This document shows positions 50,674-58,430 of a DNA stretch of 64,000 bases, piece by piece. The translations under genes were made by a program, and so were the position numbers. Source of the DNA: JBBROS01 sp965260935 (GTDB lineage: Bacteria > Pseudomonadota > Alphaproteobacteria > Acetobacterales > Acetobacteraceae); assembly GCA_965260935.1 (NCBI GenBank), contig OZ253374.1, forward strand, positions 2,232,001 to 2,296,000. Direction: 5' to 3'. The notes under the pieces are model-generated. The model worked only from the letters and a program-made list of their open reading frames with translations. It ran no database searches and was not told the DNA's origin. Every line of letters begins with the position of its first letter. The first letter of the stretch is position 1.

Positions 50674-51123
50674 CTACCGTCCGATCAGCCGCGACACAAG
50701 CCCGCTCGCGATGCTTGCCGCACCCCGCCGGGCTCCCGCGCGCGTCCTCATGCGAAAGGCAAGCCCCGTCGTCTGCGCCACAATTCCCATCAGCGTCAGC
50801 GACCGTTTCAGCTCCGCCACCGCCTGCTCCTTGATCTCCCGCGCTTCCTCTTCGGCCGCATCGCGCCCGCCGCCGACCGCCAGCCCAATCATGATCCCGC
50901 CCAGCACCACGTCGACGCCGATGACGCAAACAACGGAAAGCAGCGGCGAGAGCCACCGCAACAGGAACATCCAGAGCAGCACGTGCAGCCCGGTGAACAC
51001 GGCAAGCAGGAAAACGGCCCCGACCGCCGCATAAACCGCCCGAAAAGCCTGCCGGCGCGCGAAGCGGCGAAGGCGCAACGCCTCCGCCGCCAGCGCGACC
51101 TTCGCAAGGTCAACCGACCGCAT
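50674..51123 (-). CDS. phage holin-like family membrane protein
   Basis: A 149-residue protein with two hydrophobic segments (about 34-58 and 60-86) between a basic N-terminus and a charged helical region (DAAEEEAREIKEQAVAELKR). This layout matches the actinobacterial-holin-X-like family that sits beside YqjD/DUF883 proteins, as here. Despite the name no phage genes are near, and a role in envelope stress is more likely. ATG 51123 is four bases after the stop of the DUF883 gene. Confidence 0.72.
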   Translation of the reverse strand: MRSVDLAKVALAAEALRLRRFARRQAFRAVYAAVGAVFLLAVFTGLHVLLWMFLLRWLSPLLSVVCVIGVDVVLGGIMIGLAVGGGRDAAEEEAREIKEQAVAELKRSLTLMGIVAQTTGLAFRMRTRAGARRGAASIASGLVSRLIGR

Positions 51124-51127
51124 CCCC

Positions 51128-51394
51128 TTAGCGGGCGATACGGCCGAGCAGGTACCCGATCCCGGTTGCAACCATGATGGCGATCATCGGCGACTCGCGG
51201 ACCCGCTCGGACAACGCCTCCGTCTGCTCGTCGTATGTGTCCCTCGCCTGCTTGGCGTAGTGTTCGGCTTGCCCGGCCACGTTGGAAAGCGCCGGCGTCA
51301 CCCGCTCGTTCATCAGCGTCTGCACCTGCTCCCGGAGCTGGGCGATCTGGGCTTTGGCGTCTTGCGCGGCGTCGTCGTAGTTCGAAGCGGCCAT
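51128..51394 (-). CDS. DUF883 (YqjD/ElaB-like) membrane-anchored protein
   Basis: An 88-residue protein. The N-terminal part is a charged coiled coil (DAKAQIAQLREQVQTLMNER and ARDTYDEQTEALSERVRESP), and the C-terminus is a single membrane helix MIAIMVATGIGYLLGRI with a final arginine. This is the layout of YqjD/ElaB proteins, which anchor ribosomes to the inner membrane in stationary phase in E. coli. It pairs with the holin-like gene downstream, a common stress-linked couple. Confidence 0.85.
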   Translation of the reverse strand: MAASNYDDAAQDAKAQIAQLREQVQTLMNERVTPALSNVAGQAEHYAKQARDTYDEQTEALSERVRESPMIAIMVATGIGYLLGRIAR

Positions 51395-51570
51395 GCGGGC
51401 CTCCCTGAAGTGGAATGAACGCCCAACGCAACGCTTAAGTGACGGTTCCGGGCGTCCGCGCTTTATAGGCCAACATCAGCTTTCGTAAAGATTTGCAGAA
51501 ACGCGTCGCAGCTCAGCCGTTCCGTCGTTCATAACTCTTTAACGTCGATCGGTTATCGACTACGGGAACG

Positions 51571-51622
51571 CTAGTGGTCTGATGCTGACAGGCGCTTCAG
51601 CGTGTTAGCTGAATCAGCCCAC
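51571..51622 (+). mobile_element. CTAG-type palindromic element, degenerate copy 3
   Basis: It begins CTAG and has arms GTGGTCTGAT (51574-51583) and ATCAGCCCAC (51613-51622) that pair with one mismatch. No CTAG closes the right end directly; the next CTAG, at 51632, opens the following element. Together the two fill most of the 294-bp spacer before the acyltransferase gene. Confidence 0.4.
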
Positions 51623-51631
51623 CAAACAAGG

Positions 51632-51679
51632 CTAGTGCTTCGACTCATGCTGTATCTTCTGAATACGTCGAAGCACTAG
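51632..51679 (+). mobile_element. CTAG-ended palindromic element, copy 4
   Basis: A 48-bp element with a perfect 13-bp inverted repeat: CTAGTGCTTCGAC (51632-51644) and GTCGAAGCACTAG (51667-51679). It is homologous to 48715-48762 and more distantly to 19233-19288. The final G starts the AGGAG that serves as ribosome binding site of the TTG start at 51689, so insertion may have shaped expression. Confidence 0.55.
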
Positions 51680-51688
51680 GAGACCGAA

Positions 51689-52777
51689 TTGAAACTGCTG
51701 GCTGTCGAGGCCGCGCGGGGAATGGCCGCCCTGATGGTCGTCATGGTTCACGCCGCCCACATCCTCGGCGGCGTCAAGGACTACGGCCGCCAGCCCTTCG
51801 GCGGCCTCTTCGACTTCGGCCGCGCCGGCGTCGATTTCTTCTTCGTCCTCAGCGGCTTCATCATCGCCTACGTCCACGCCCAGGACATCGGCCGTCCCGC
51901 GGCCTTCGCCGGCTTCTGGCAAAAACGCCTCTTGCGCATCTACCCGGCCTACTGGGCCGCCTTCGCGCTCTGGGGCCTCTTGCTCGCCGTCAGCCCGACG
52001 CACGGCCGCGCCGAGCAGGATGCCTGGTACGTCCTCAACAGCGCCGTCCTCCTGCCCGAGGACGGACGGGTCCCGATCCTCGGCGTTGCCTGGTCGATCC
52101 AGCACGAGCTGCTGTTCTATGCCGTTTTCAGCCTATCGATCCTCAACAAGCGGCTCGGTTCGGCCGCCTTCGCCGCTTGGTTCACGCTCACGGCCCTCAA
52201 CGCCTGCTGGTCGACCTTCGCCGGATCGCCGCTCCTGCGAGGCTTCCCGGCGGATTTCCTCCTGCGCGTGCTCAACCTCCAATTCCTGTTCGGCATCGCC
52301 GCGGCCACCCTGTTCCGCTCCCGCCCAGCGTCGAACCCAAGATCGCTCGCAATCGCCGGCGTCATCCTGCTCCTGCTCACTGGCCTGTTCGAGTCCTTCG
52401 TCCCGGCAAGGCCGCACGAGTGGCCGCCGATGCACCTCGCCTACGCGGTCGCGAGCGCGATGGTCCTCTACGGCCTGGCAACGCTGGACAGCGCGCGCGC
52501 GATGGAGGTGCCCGCTGTCATGCTCGAACTCGGAGCCTCGTCCTATTCGGTCTACCTCGTGCACGTTTTCTTTCTGCTGCTGGCCCAGCAAGCGATACGC
52601 TATGCCCGTCCGGTCCTGGGCGCGCCGCTCGAGGTCGCCTTCCTCTTGTCGGTCGCCTTCGCCACCCTCGGCGGAGTCGCGTTCAGCCGCCTCGTCGAGC
52701 GTCCCCTGCTGCGGGCCGGCCGCCGGGCAATCGGCGCGAAGCCGCGTCTGGCCCGGGCGGAGCCGAACGCCGGATGA
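51689..52777 (+). CDS. acyltransferase 3 family membrane protein
   Basis: A 362-residue integral membrane acyltransferase with about ten helices. The start LLAVEAARGMAALMVVMVHA AH carries the catalytic-type histidine, followed by GVDFFFVLSGFIIAYVH and FWQKRLLRIYPAYWAAFALW, the signature of the OafA/ExoZ family that acylates surface polysaccharides or glycolipids. TTG 51689 follows AGGAG; no better start is upstream. It overlaps the small membrane gene by four bases and is coupled to the ligase-like gene. Confidence 0.88.
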   Translation: MKLLAVEAARGMAALMVVMVHAAHILGGVKDYGRQPFGGLFDFGRAGVDFFFVLSGFIIAYVHAQDIGRPAAFAGFWQKRLLRIYPAYWAAFALWGLLLAVSPTHGRAEQDAWYVLNSAVLLPEDGRVPILGVAWSIQHELLFYAVFSLSILNKRLGSAAFAAWFTLTALNACWSTFAGSPLLRGFPADFLLRVLNLQFLFGIAAATLFRSRPASNPRSLAIAGVILLLLTGLFESFVPARPHEWPPMHLAYAVASAMVLYGLATLDSARAMEVPAVMLELGASSYSVYLVHVFFLLLAQQAIRYARPVLGAPLEVAFLLSVAFATLGGVAFSRLVERPLLRAGRRAIGAKPRLARAEPNAG

Positions 52778-52932
52778 TCGACACCCTGAGCATCCTGTTC
52801 AGCCTGGCCGCGGTCATCCTCGTCGTGATCCGCGCCGCGGTGCTCGACCGCACGACGCCCTGGTTCCAGACGCCCCGGCCCGAGCACGCCGAACGGCCCG
52901 GCCGCCCGAACCCGCCCCCGCATTCGCCATGA
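52774..52932 (+). CDS. 52-residue membrane microprotein
   Basis: A tiny protein with one N-terminal membrane helix (MIDTLSILFSLAAVILVVIR) and a short proline-rich cytoplasmic or periplasmic tail (TPWFQTPRPEHAERPGRPNP). The ATG overlaps the acyltransferase stop (ATGA), and its own stop overlaps the ATG of the ligase gene at 52929. That double coupling argues that it is translated. No family is recognised; it may assist the two enzymes around it. Confidence 0.6.
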   Translation: MIDTLSILFSLAAVILVVIRAAVLDRTTPWFQTPRPEHAERPGRPNPPPHSP

Positions 52933-54269
52933 AGGATCTGGTCCTTCTCTGCACGTTCGTCACGTTCATGGCGGTCGGCACGCTCGCGCCGTTCGTTTGG
53001 GGCCTCGGCTATATCTGGGTCGACGTCCTCATCCCGCACCAATTGAGCTACTCGCTGCTCAACGGCATGCCGGTCGCCTTCATCATGGGCGCGGGCGCGT
53101 TCGCCTTCTACCTTCTCTTCGACCGCCGCTCCCCGCCGCATATCTCCGCCCTGCACGTCCTCTGCGGCGTCATCGCCGTATGGATCACGCTGACGCAGAC
53201 ATGGGCGGTCGTGCCCGCCGCTGCCTGGGAGAAGTGGGACCCCAGCGTCAAGGTCGTCGCCTTCGCGGCGTTCATGCCGTTCATGTTCCGCTCCCGCGTC
53301 CAGATCGAGGCCTATCTTCTCGTGCTGGCGCTCTCCGCCGCCGGGCACCTCCTGCCGTGGGGGCTGAAGACCCTCGCCACCGGGGGCGGATACAACCAGT
53401 CGCTCGGCCTGCTCAGCGTGAATGGCAGCGTGCTGGCCGAGAGCAGCGCCGTCGCCGCCGTCAGCATCATGTTCGTGCCGTTCCTGCTCTGGCTCCGCAG
53501 CCACTCGCTGATCATTCCCTGGCAGACCGCCCGGACGGCGCTCAGCGCGGGGCTGGTTGTCCTCTACCTCGTCGCCTCCATCGGCACGTTCGCGCGGACC
53601 GGCTTGATCGGGCTCGCCGTGCTGGCCGCCGGCCTGTTCGTGCGGTCCCGGCGCAAGATCCTGTTCATCCTGCTCGCCCTCGTGGTCGGCGGCATCCTGT
53701 TCGCGGTCACGTCGGACAAATGGTTCGCCCGCATCGACACCATCACCGACTACAAGGAGGAAAGCTCGGCCCTGGTGCGCCTGCTGGTCTGGCAATGGAC
53801 CCTCGAATTCGTCGCCGAGCACCCCTTGGGCGGCGGCTTCAACAGCTACCTGATCAACACCATCAACCTGGACACCGGCCCGGACGGCCTGCCGTTCATC
53901 GAGCACGGGCGCGCGTTCCACAGCATCTATTTCGCAGTCCTCGGCGAGCACGGCATCCCGGGTCTCGCGCTCTATCTCTCCATCCTCGGCCTCAGCCTGC
54001 TCAGCATGCAGAAGGTCATCCGCCAGTGCAAGAAACGGCCCGACCTCGCCTGGGCCGGAGATCTGGCCAGGGCCGCCCAATTGGGCCTGCTGGTCATGAT
54101 GGCGTGCGGCAACTTCGTCGACCTGTCGTTCATCTTCGTCATCTGGGACATCGTCGCCCTGATCATGTGCCTGAACGCCCATGTCTACCGCGTGCTGCAC
54201 GCCACCCCAGCGCCCGTTCCGCAGCCGGCCCGGCCGGGCGCCCTCGCCCCCGAGCCAACCGCGAACTGA
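52929..54269 (+). CDS. O-antigen ligase / O-glycosylation ligase family protein
   Basis: A 446-residue protein with about eleven transmembrane helices and a Wzy_C-type loop. The N-terminal pattern (LGYIWVDVLIPHQLSYSLL) and GGFNSYLINTINLDTGPDG with HSIYFAVLGEHGIPGLALYL resemble the putative O-glycosylation ligases linked to exosortase systems. Related WaaL proteins join O-antigen to lipid A core. Coupling with the acyltransferase gene supports a role in surface polysaccharide or glycoprotein modification; which polymer is unclear. Confidence 0.82.
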   Translation: MKDLVLLCTFVTFMAVGTLAPFVWGLGYIWVDVLIPHQLSYSLLNGMPVAFIMGAGAFAFYLLFDRRSPPHISALHVLCGVIAVWITLTQTWAVVPAAAWEKWDPSVKVVAFAAFMPFMFRSRVQIEAYLLVLALSAAGHLLPWGLKTLATGGGYNQSLGLLSVNGSVLAESSAVAAVSIMFVPFLLWLRSHSLIIPWQTARTALSAGLVVLYLVASIGTFARTGLIGLAVLAAGLFVRSRRKILFILLALVVGGILFAVTSDKWFARIDTITDYKEESSALVRLLVWQWTLEFVAEHPLGGGFNSYLINTINLDTGPDGLPFIEHGRAFHSIYFAVLGEHGIPGLALYLSILGLSLLSMQKVIRQCKKRPDLAWAGDLARAAQLGLLVMMACGNFVDLSFIFVIWDIVALIMCLNAHVYRVLHATPAPVPQPARPGALAPEPTAN

Positions 54270-54364
54270 CGCCGCCTCTCCCTCAAGCTGGACCGGACGC
54301 CGGTTGCCAGGCACTCTCGCTCCGAGCGCCGGGGAGGCGCGGGGAGGCTTGAAAGGCGACGCCG

Positions 54365-55771
54365 ATGCCGGACTTTGTGCAAACCCTGCACGATATCGTT
54401 GGACCGTCCGGGCTGCTGCTCGGCGATGACGCCGAACCCTATACGCGCGATTGGCGCGGCCTCTACCAAGGCCGGACCGAAGCCGTCGTCCGCCCGGGCG
54501 CCACGGAGGAGGTCGCCGAGGTCGTGCGCGCCTGCGCCGGGCACGGCCGGGCCATCGTGCCGCAGGGCGGCAACACCAGCATGGTCGGCGGCGCAACCCC
54601 CAGCGGCGGCCGAAACATCATTCTCAGCCTCGCCCGCCTGAACCGCGTCCGGGACATCGACCCGGTCGACATGACCATGGTCGTCGAGGCCGGCCTGCCC
54701 TGGCAAGCGGCGCGGGAAGCGGCCGACGCGGCAGGCTGCCTGCTTCCGCTGTCCATCAGCAGCGAAGGGACGGCACAGGTCGGCGGCATCCTTTCCGCCA
54801 ACGCCGGCGGCAACAACACCGTCCGCTACGGCAACGCGCGGGACTTGGTGCTCGGCCTCGAAGCCGTCCTGCCCGACGGCCAGATCTGGCACGGGCTGCG
54901 CCGGCTCAGGAAGGACAACACCGGCTACTGCCTGCGCCAGCTCCTGGTCGGCGCGGAGGGGACGCTCGGCATCATCACCGCCGCAGTCCTGAAGCTGGCC
55001 CCACGCCCGGCCGACATTCAAGTCGCCCTTTGCGCCACGCCCAGCGTCGAGGCCGCCTGCGCCCTGTTCCGCCGCTTCCAGCAAGCCGACCCGGCCTCCG
55101 TCCAGGCCTTCGAGTACATGTCCGGCGCCGGCATGGGCTTCGTCCTGCGGCACGTCCCCGGCGCGAGCCTGCCGCTCGAACGGCCCGCCCCCCACTACGC
55201 GCTGATCGAGCTCGCCGCCGTCCGCGCGGACGGCGGCCTGCGCGGCAGCCTCGAAGCCACCCTGGAGGCCGCCCTCAACGACGGCCTCGTCACCGACGCC
55301 GTGATCGCCGAGAGCGAGGCCCAGCGCCAGGCAATCTGGAAGCTGCGCGAGGAGCATTCCGAGGGACAAAAGCAGGAAGGCGCCAGCGTCAAGAACGACG
55401 TCTCGGTCCCGGTTTCCAAGGTCGCCGAGCTGATCGAGCGGGCAAGCGCCGCCTGCGCCGGCCTGATCCCGGACATCCGCCCGGTCCCGTTCGGCCATCT
55501 CGGCGACGGCAACATCCATATGAACTTCGAGCAGCCGCCGGGCATGCCGCCCGAGGACTTCCTGGCGCAGGACCACGCCATCATGGACGCGGTCAACGCC
55601 GTTGTCGCCTCGCTCGGCGGCAGCTTCAGCGCCGAGCACGGCGTTGGCCAGCTCAAGCCCTACATGATGCCCGGCTGGCGCGGCGGCGCCGAGCTCGACG
55701 CCATGCGCCGCATCAAGACGGCGCTTGACCCGACCGGCATCATGAACCCGGGCAAGATCCTGCCGGCCTGA
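54365..55771 (+). CDS. FAD-linked oxidoreductase of the D-2-hydroxyacid dehydrogenase type
   Basis: A 468-residue flavoenzyme. The PCMH-type FAD domain has VPQGGNTSMVGGATP and STxG-like SSEGTAQVGGILSANAGG, and the C-terminal FAD-oxidase domain has PFGHLGDGNIHMNF and AEHGVGQLKPYMM. The sequence resembles D-2-hydroxyglutarate dehydrogenases (D2HGDH) and D-lactate dehydrogenases; GHLGDGNIH with its histidines is the metal site of this group. Electron acceptor is probably an ETF or the quinone pool. It is a single gene between the ligase and the NDUFA9-like gene. Confidence 0.87.
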   Translation: MPDFVQTLHDIVGPSGLLLGDDAEPYTRDWRGLYQGRTEAVVRPGATEEVAEVVRACAGHGRAIVPQGGNTSMVGGATPSGGRNIILSLARLNRVRDIDPVDMTMVVEAGLPWQAAREAADAAGCLLPLSISSEGTAQVGGILSANAGGNNTVRYGNARDLVLGLEAVLPDGQIWHGLRRLRKDNTGYCLRQLLVGAEGTLGIITAAVLKLAPRPADIQVALCATPSVEAACALFRRFQQADPASVQAFEYMSGAGMGFVLRHVPGASLPLERPAPHYALIELAAVRADGGLRGSLEATLEAALNDGLVTDAVIAESEAQRQAIWKLREEHSEGQKQEGASVKNDVSVPVSKVAELIERASAACAGLIPDIRPVPFGHLGDGNIHMNFEQPPGMPPEDFLAQDHAIMDAVNAVVASLGGSFSAEHGVGQLKPYMMPGWRGGAELDAMRRIKTALDPTGIMNPGKILPA

Positions 55772-55847
55772 CCCGCGCCTCGCCCGCACCCTTGAGACCG
55801 GCCCGATCGGCACGTAGTAAGGGCGGCTTGCACTAAAGGATGGATGG

Positions 55848-56798
55848 ATGGCGACGCGCAGCGTGGCGACGGTTATCGGCGGCGGCGGCTTCATCGGGCG
55901 CTACGTGGTCAAGCGCTTGGCCGCGCAGGGCCATGTCGTGCGCGTGGCGGGCCGCAACACCGAGCACGCCAAGGACCTGATGACCACCGGCCGCGTCGGC
56001 CAGGTCGTGCCGCTCTACGTCTCGCTCGGCAACGAGTCCACCGTCCAGCGCGCCGTGGACGGGGCCGACATGGTCGTCAACCTGGCCGGCATCCTGGCGG
56101 AGAAGCGGCCCGGCGATTTCCAGCGCATCCAGGCTGAGGGCGCGGGCCGGGTCGCCATCGCCGCCGCCTCCGCCGGGGTGAAGCGCATGGTGCAGATCTC
56201 CGCCATCGGCGCCGATCCGGACAGCGAGAGCGCCTACGCGCGCACCAAGGCCGAGGGCGAGGCGGCGGTCCGCGCGGCCATGCCCGGCGCGGCGGTGATG
56301 CGGCCCTCGATCGTGTTCGGCGCGGAGGACAAGTTCTTCAACCGCTTCGGCTCGATCGCGATGTATTCGCCCATCATGCCGGTCATTCATGGCGGCACGC
56401 GGTTCCAGCCGGTTTACGTCGGCGACGTGGCCGACGCGATCGTGGCCGGGCTTGCCCGGCAGGACGCGGCCGGCGTCACTTTTGAACTGGCCGGCCCGCA
56501 GGTTTATACCTTCCGCGAATTGCTGCGCTTCATCCTCGATGAAACCAAGCGCCGCCGTTTCACGTGGAACATCCCCGCGGGGTTGGCCCGGCTGCAGGCC
56601 CGGCTCGGCGAGCTGGTACCGGGCAAACCGTTCACCCGCGATCAGTTGCTGCTGCTGCAACGCGACAATGTTGCTGACCCAAACATGCCGGGCCTGGTCC
56701 AGCTTGGCATCACGCCCACGCCGATCGACTTGGTAGTGCCGGGCTATCTTGATCGCTTCCGGGTGGGCGGTGGCAAGCGAGAGGAGGTGCCGAGCTGA
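55848..56798 (+). CDS. NDUFA9-like NAD(P)H-binding complex I-associated protein
   Basis: A 316-residue atypical short-chain dehydrogenase. The Rossmann motif is VIGGGGFIGRYVVKRLAAQG, followed by DMVVNLAGILAEKRPGDFQR and a YxxxK-like segment (SAYARTKAEGE). It resembles the NDUFA9 accessory subunit of complex I, which binds NADPH without clear catalysis; alphaproteobacterial homologues are often annotated as complex I NDUFA9 subunit family. A terminator-like hairpin follows the stop. Confidence 0.85.
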   Translation: MATRSVATVIGGGGFIGRYVVKRLAAQGHVVRVAGRNTEHAKDLMTTGRVGQVVPLYVSLGNESTVQRAVDGADMVVNLAGILAEKRPGDFQRIQAEGAGRVAIAAASAGVKRMVQISAIGADPDSESAYARTKAEGEAAVRAAMPGAAVMRPSIVFGAEDKFFNRFGSIAMYSPIMPVIHGGTRFQPVYVGDVADAIVAGLARQDAAGVTFELAGPQVYTFRELLRFILDETKRRRFTWNIPAGLARLQARLGELVPGKPFTRDQLLLLQRDNVADPNMPGLVQLGITPTPIDLVVPGYLDRFRVGGGKREEVPS

Positions 56799-56805
56799 TT
56801 ATCTG

Positions 56806-56826
56806 GTCCGAATCGGACCTTTGTTG
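56806..56826 (+). terminator. short intrinsic terminator after the NDUFA9-like gene
   Basis: GGTCCGA (56806-56812) and TCGGACC (56814-56820) form a perfect inverted repeat around a single A, folding as a 6-bp stem with a three-base loop. TTTGTT follows. It lies 8 bases after the stop at 56798. The stem is short but GC-rich. Confidence 0.5.
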
Positions 56827-56929
56827 AGTTTAGGGATCGGTTGAGAAGGTGGGCGCGACAGGAAGCTATAATTTCGAGACAGAACTACTGCCATAAACCA
56901 TCTTTTGTCCTTTTCTTGCGGGGCGGACG

Positions 56930-56942
56930 ACCCTAATAGGGT
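56930..56942. promoter_or_regulatory. 13-bp inverted repeat upstream of gltD
   Basis: ACCCTA and TAGGGT flank one central A, 38 bases before the gltD ATG. A perfect TATAAT at 56867-56872 lies upstream in an AT-rich part of the spacer, but no good -35 box is spaced correctly. The repeat would lie in the leader or over a promoter, a suitable place for an operator. No regulator is identified. Confidence 0.3.
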
Positions 56943-56979
56943 GTGGCCCGATATACGGTGACATCGATGGAGCGCCGCC

Positions 56980-58410
56980 ATGGCTGACCGGATGCTGCAA
57001 TTCACCCACTTGCCGCAACAACCGCCGGCCAAGCGATCCGTCAGCATGAGGCGTGAGGACTTCGCCGAAATCTACGCCGATTTCGACCCAGCCGCCGCCG
57101 GCGCGCAGGCCAGCCGTTGCAGCCAGTGCGGCGTCCCGTTCTGCCAGATTCACTGCCCGCTTTCCAACAACATCCCCGATTGGCTGAAGCTCACGGCCGA
57201 GAACCGGATGCAGGAAGCCTACGAGGTCAGCGCCGCCACTAATACATTCCCCGAGATCTGCGGACGCATCTGCCCGCAGGACCGTCTTTGCGAAGGCAAT
57301 TGCGTCATCGAGAAGGGGTTCGACAGCGTCACCATCGGCGCCGTCGAGCGCTTCATCACCGACCACGCCTGGGAGCAGGGCTGGGTCAAGCCGCCCCGAC
57401 CGCGGCAGGAGCGCCCGCAATCGGTCGGCATCGTCGGCGCGGGCCCGGCCGGTCTTGCCGCCGCCGAACGCCTGCGCTCCCTCGGTTACCAGGTCCATGT
57501 CTACGACCGCTATGACCGGGCGGGCGGGCTGATGATCTATGGCATTCCCGGCTTCAAGCTGGAGAAGGAGATCGTGCTGAAGCGCTGGAGGCTGCTGGAA
57601 GACGGCGGCATTCGGTTCCATCTCGGCGTCAGCCTCGGCGAGAACGAGGGCTTCGCCGACCTGCGCGCCCGGCACGACGCCGTGCTGATCGCCACCGGCG
57701 TTTACAAGGTGCGCGACATCGCGGGCGTGGGCGCGGGCCTCGGCGGCATCGTGCCCGCCATGACGTTCCTGACCGCCAGCAACCGCAAGGGCCTCGGCGA
57801 CAGCGTGCCGGACTTCGACAGCGGCGCGCTCAACGCCGCCGGCAAGCGCGTCGTGGTTGTCGGCGGCGGCGACACGGCGATGGATTGCGTCCGCACCGCC
57901 GTCCGCCAGGGCGCTGCCAGCGTCACCTGCCTTTACCGCCGCGACAAGGCCAACATGCCCGGCTCCATGCGCGAGGTGAAGAACGCCGAGGAGGAGGGCG
58001 TCCAGTTCGCGTGGCTCAGCGCGCCCGAAGCATTCCTGGGCGACGGTTGCGTGAGCGGCGTGCGCGTGCAGTCGATGCGCCTCGGGATGCCCGACGCCGC
58101 CGGGCGCCAATCGGTCGAGCCGGGCGACGAGCGCCACGCCATCGACGCCGACCTGGTCATCAAGGCGCTCGGCTTCGACCCTGAGGACCTGCCCCGGCTT
58201 TGGGACCAGCCCGGCCTTGAGGTCAGCCGCTGGGGCACGCTCAAGACCGATCACCGGACGGCGATGACCAGCCTGCCGGGGGTGTTCGCGGCCGGGGACA
58301 TCGTGCGGGGGGCGAGCCTCGTCGTTTGGGCGATCCGCGACGGGCGGGACGCAGCGGCGGCGATGCACAAATATATGCAGCAACCGGCCCTGGCCGTGGC
58401 GGCCGAATAG
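56980..58410 (+). CDS. gltD: glutamate synthase (NADPH) small subunit
   Basis: A 476-residue flavoprotein that passes electrons from NADPH to GltB. The N-terminal iron-sulfur region has CSQCGVPFCQIHCPL and CGRICPQDRLCEGNC. The FAD site is VGIVGAGPAGLAAAERLRSL, and the NADPH site is RVVVVGGGDTAMDCVRTAVR. A closing GVFAAGDIVRGASLVVWAIR is typical. It precedes gltB by 20 bases, the order found in many alphaproteobacteria, and forms the ammonia-assimilation pair controlled in most relatives by NtrBC. Confidence 0.95.
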   Translation: MADRMLQFTHLPQQPPAKRSVSMRREDFAEIYADFDPAAAGAQASRCSQCGVPFCQIHCPLSNNIPDWLKLTAENRMQEAYEVSAATNTFPEICGRICPQDRLCEGNCVIEKGFDSVTIGAVERFITDHAWEQGWVKPPRPRQERPQSVGIVGAGPAGLAAAERLRSLGYQVHVYDRYDRAGGLMIYGIPGFKLEKEIVLKRWRLLEDGGIRFHLGVSLGENEGFADLRARHDAVLIATGVYKVRDIAGVGAGLGGIVPAMTFLTASNRKGLGDSVPDFDSGALNAAGKRVVVVGGGDTAMDCVRTAVRQGAASVTCLYRRDKANMPGSMREVKNAEEEGVQFAWLSAPEAFLGDGCVSGVRVQSMRLGMPDAAGRQSVEPGDERHAIDADLVIKALGFDPEDLPRLWDQPGLEVSRWGTLKTDHRTAMTSLPGVFAAGDIVRGASLVVWAIRDGRDAAAAMHKYMQQPALAVAAE

Positions 58411-58430
58411 CGGCGCGGAGTTTACGATAC

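Noticed and set aside
50674..51123. Holin-like gene as evidence of a prophage
   Set aside because: No integrase, terminase, capsid or lysin gene is nearby; the pairing with a DUF883 gene is a normal chromosomal stress couple.
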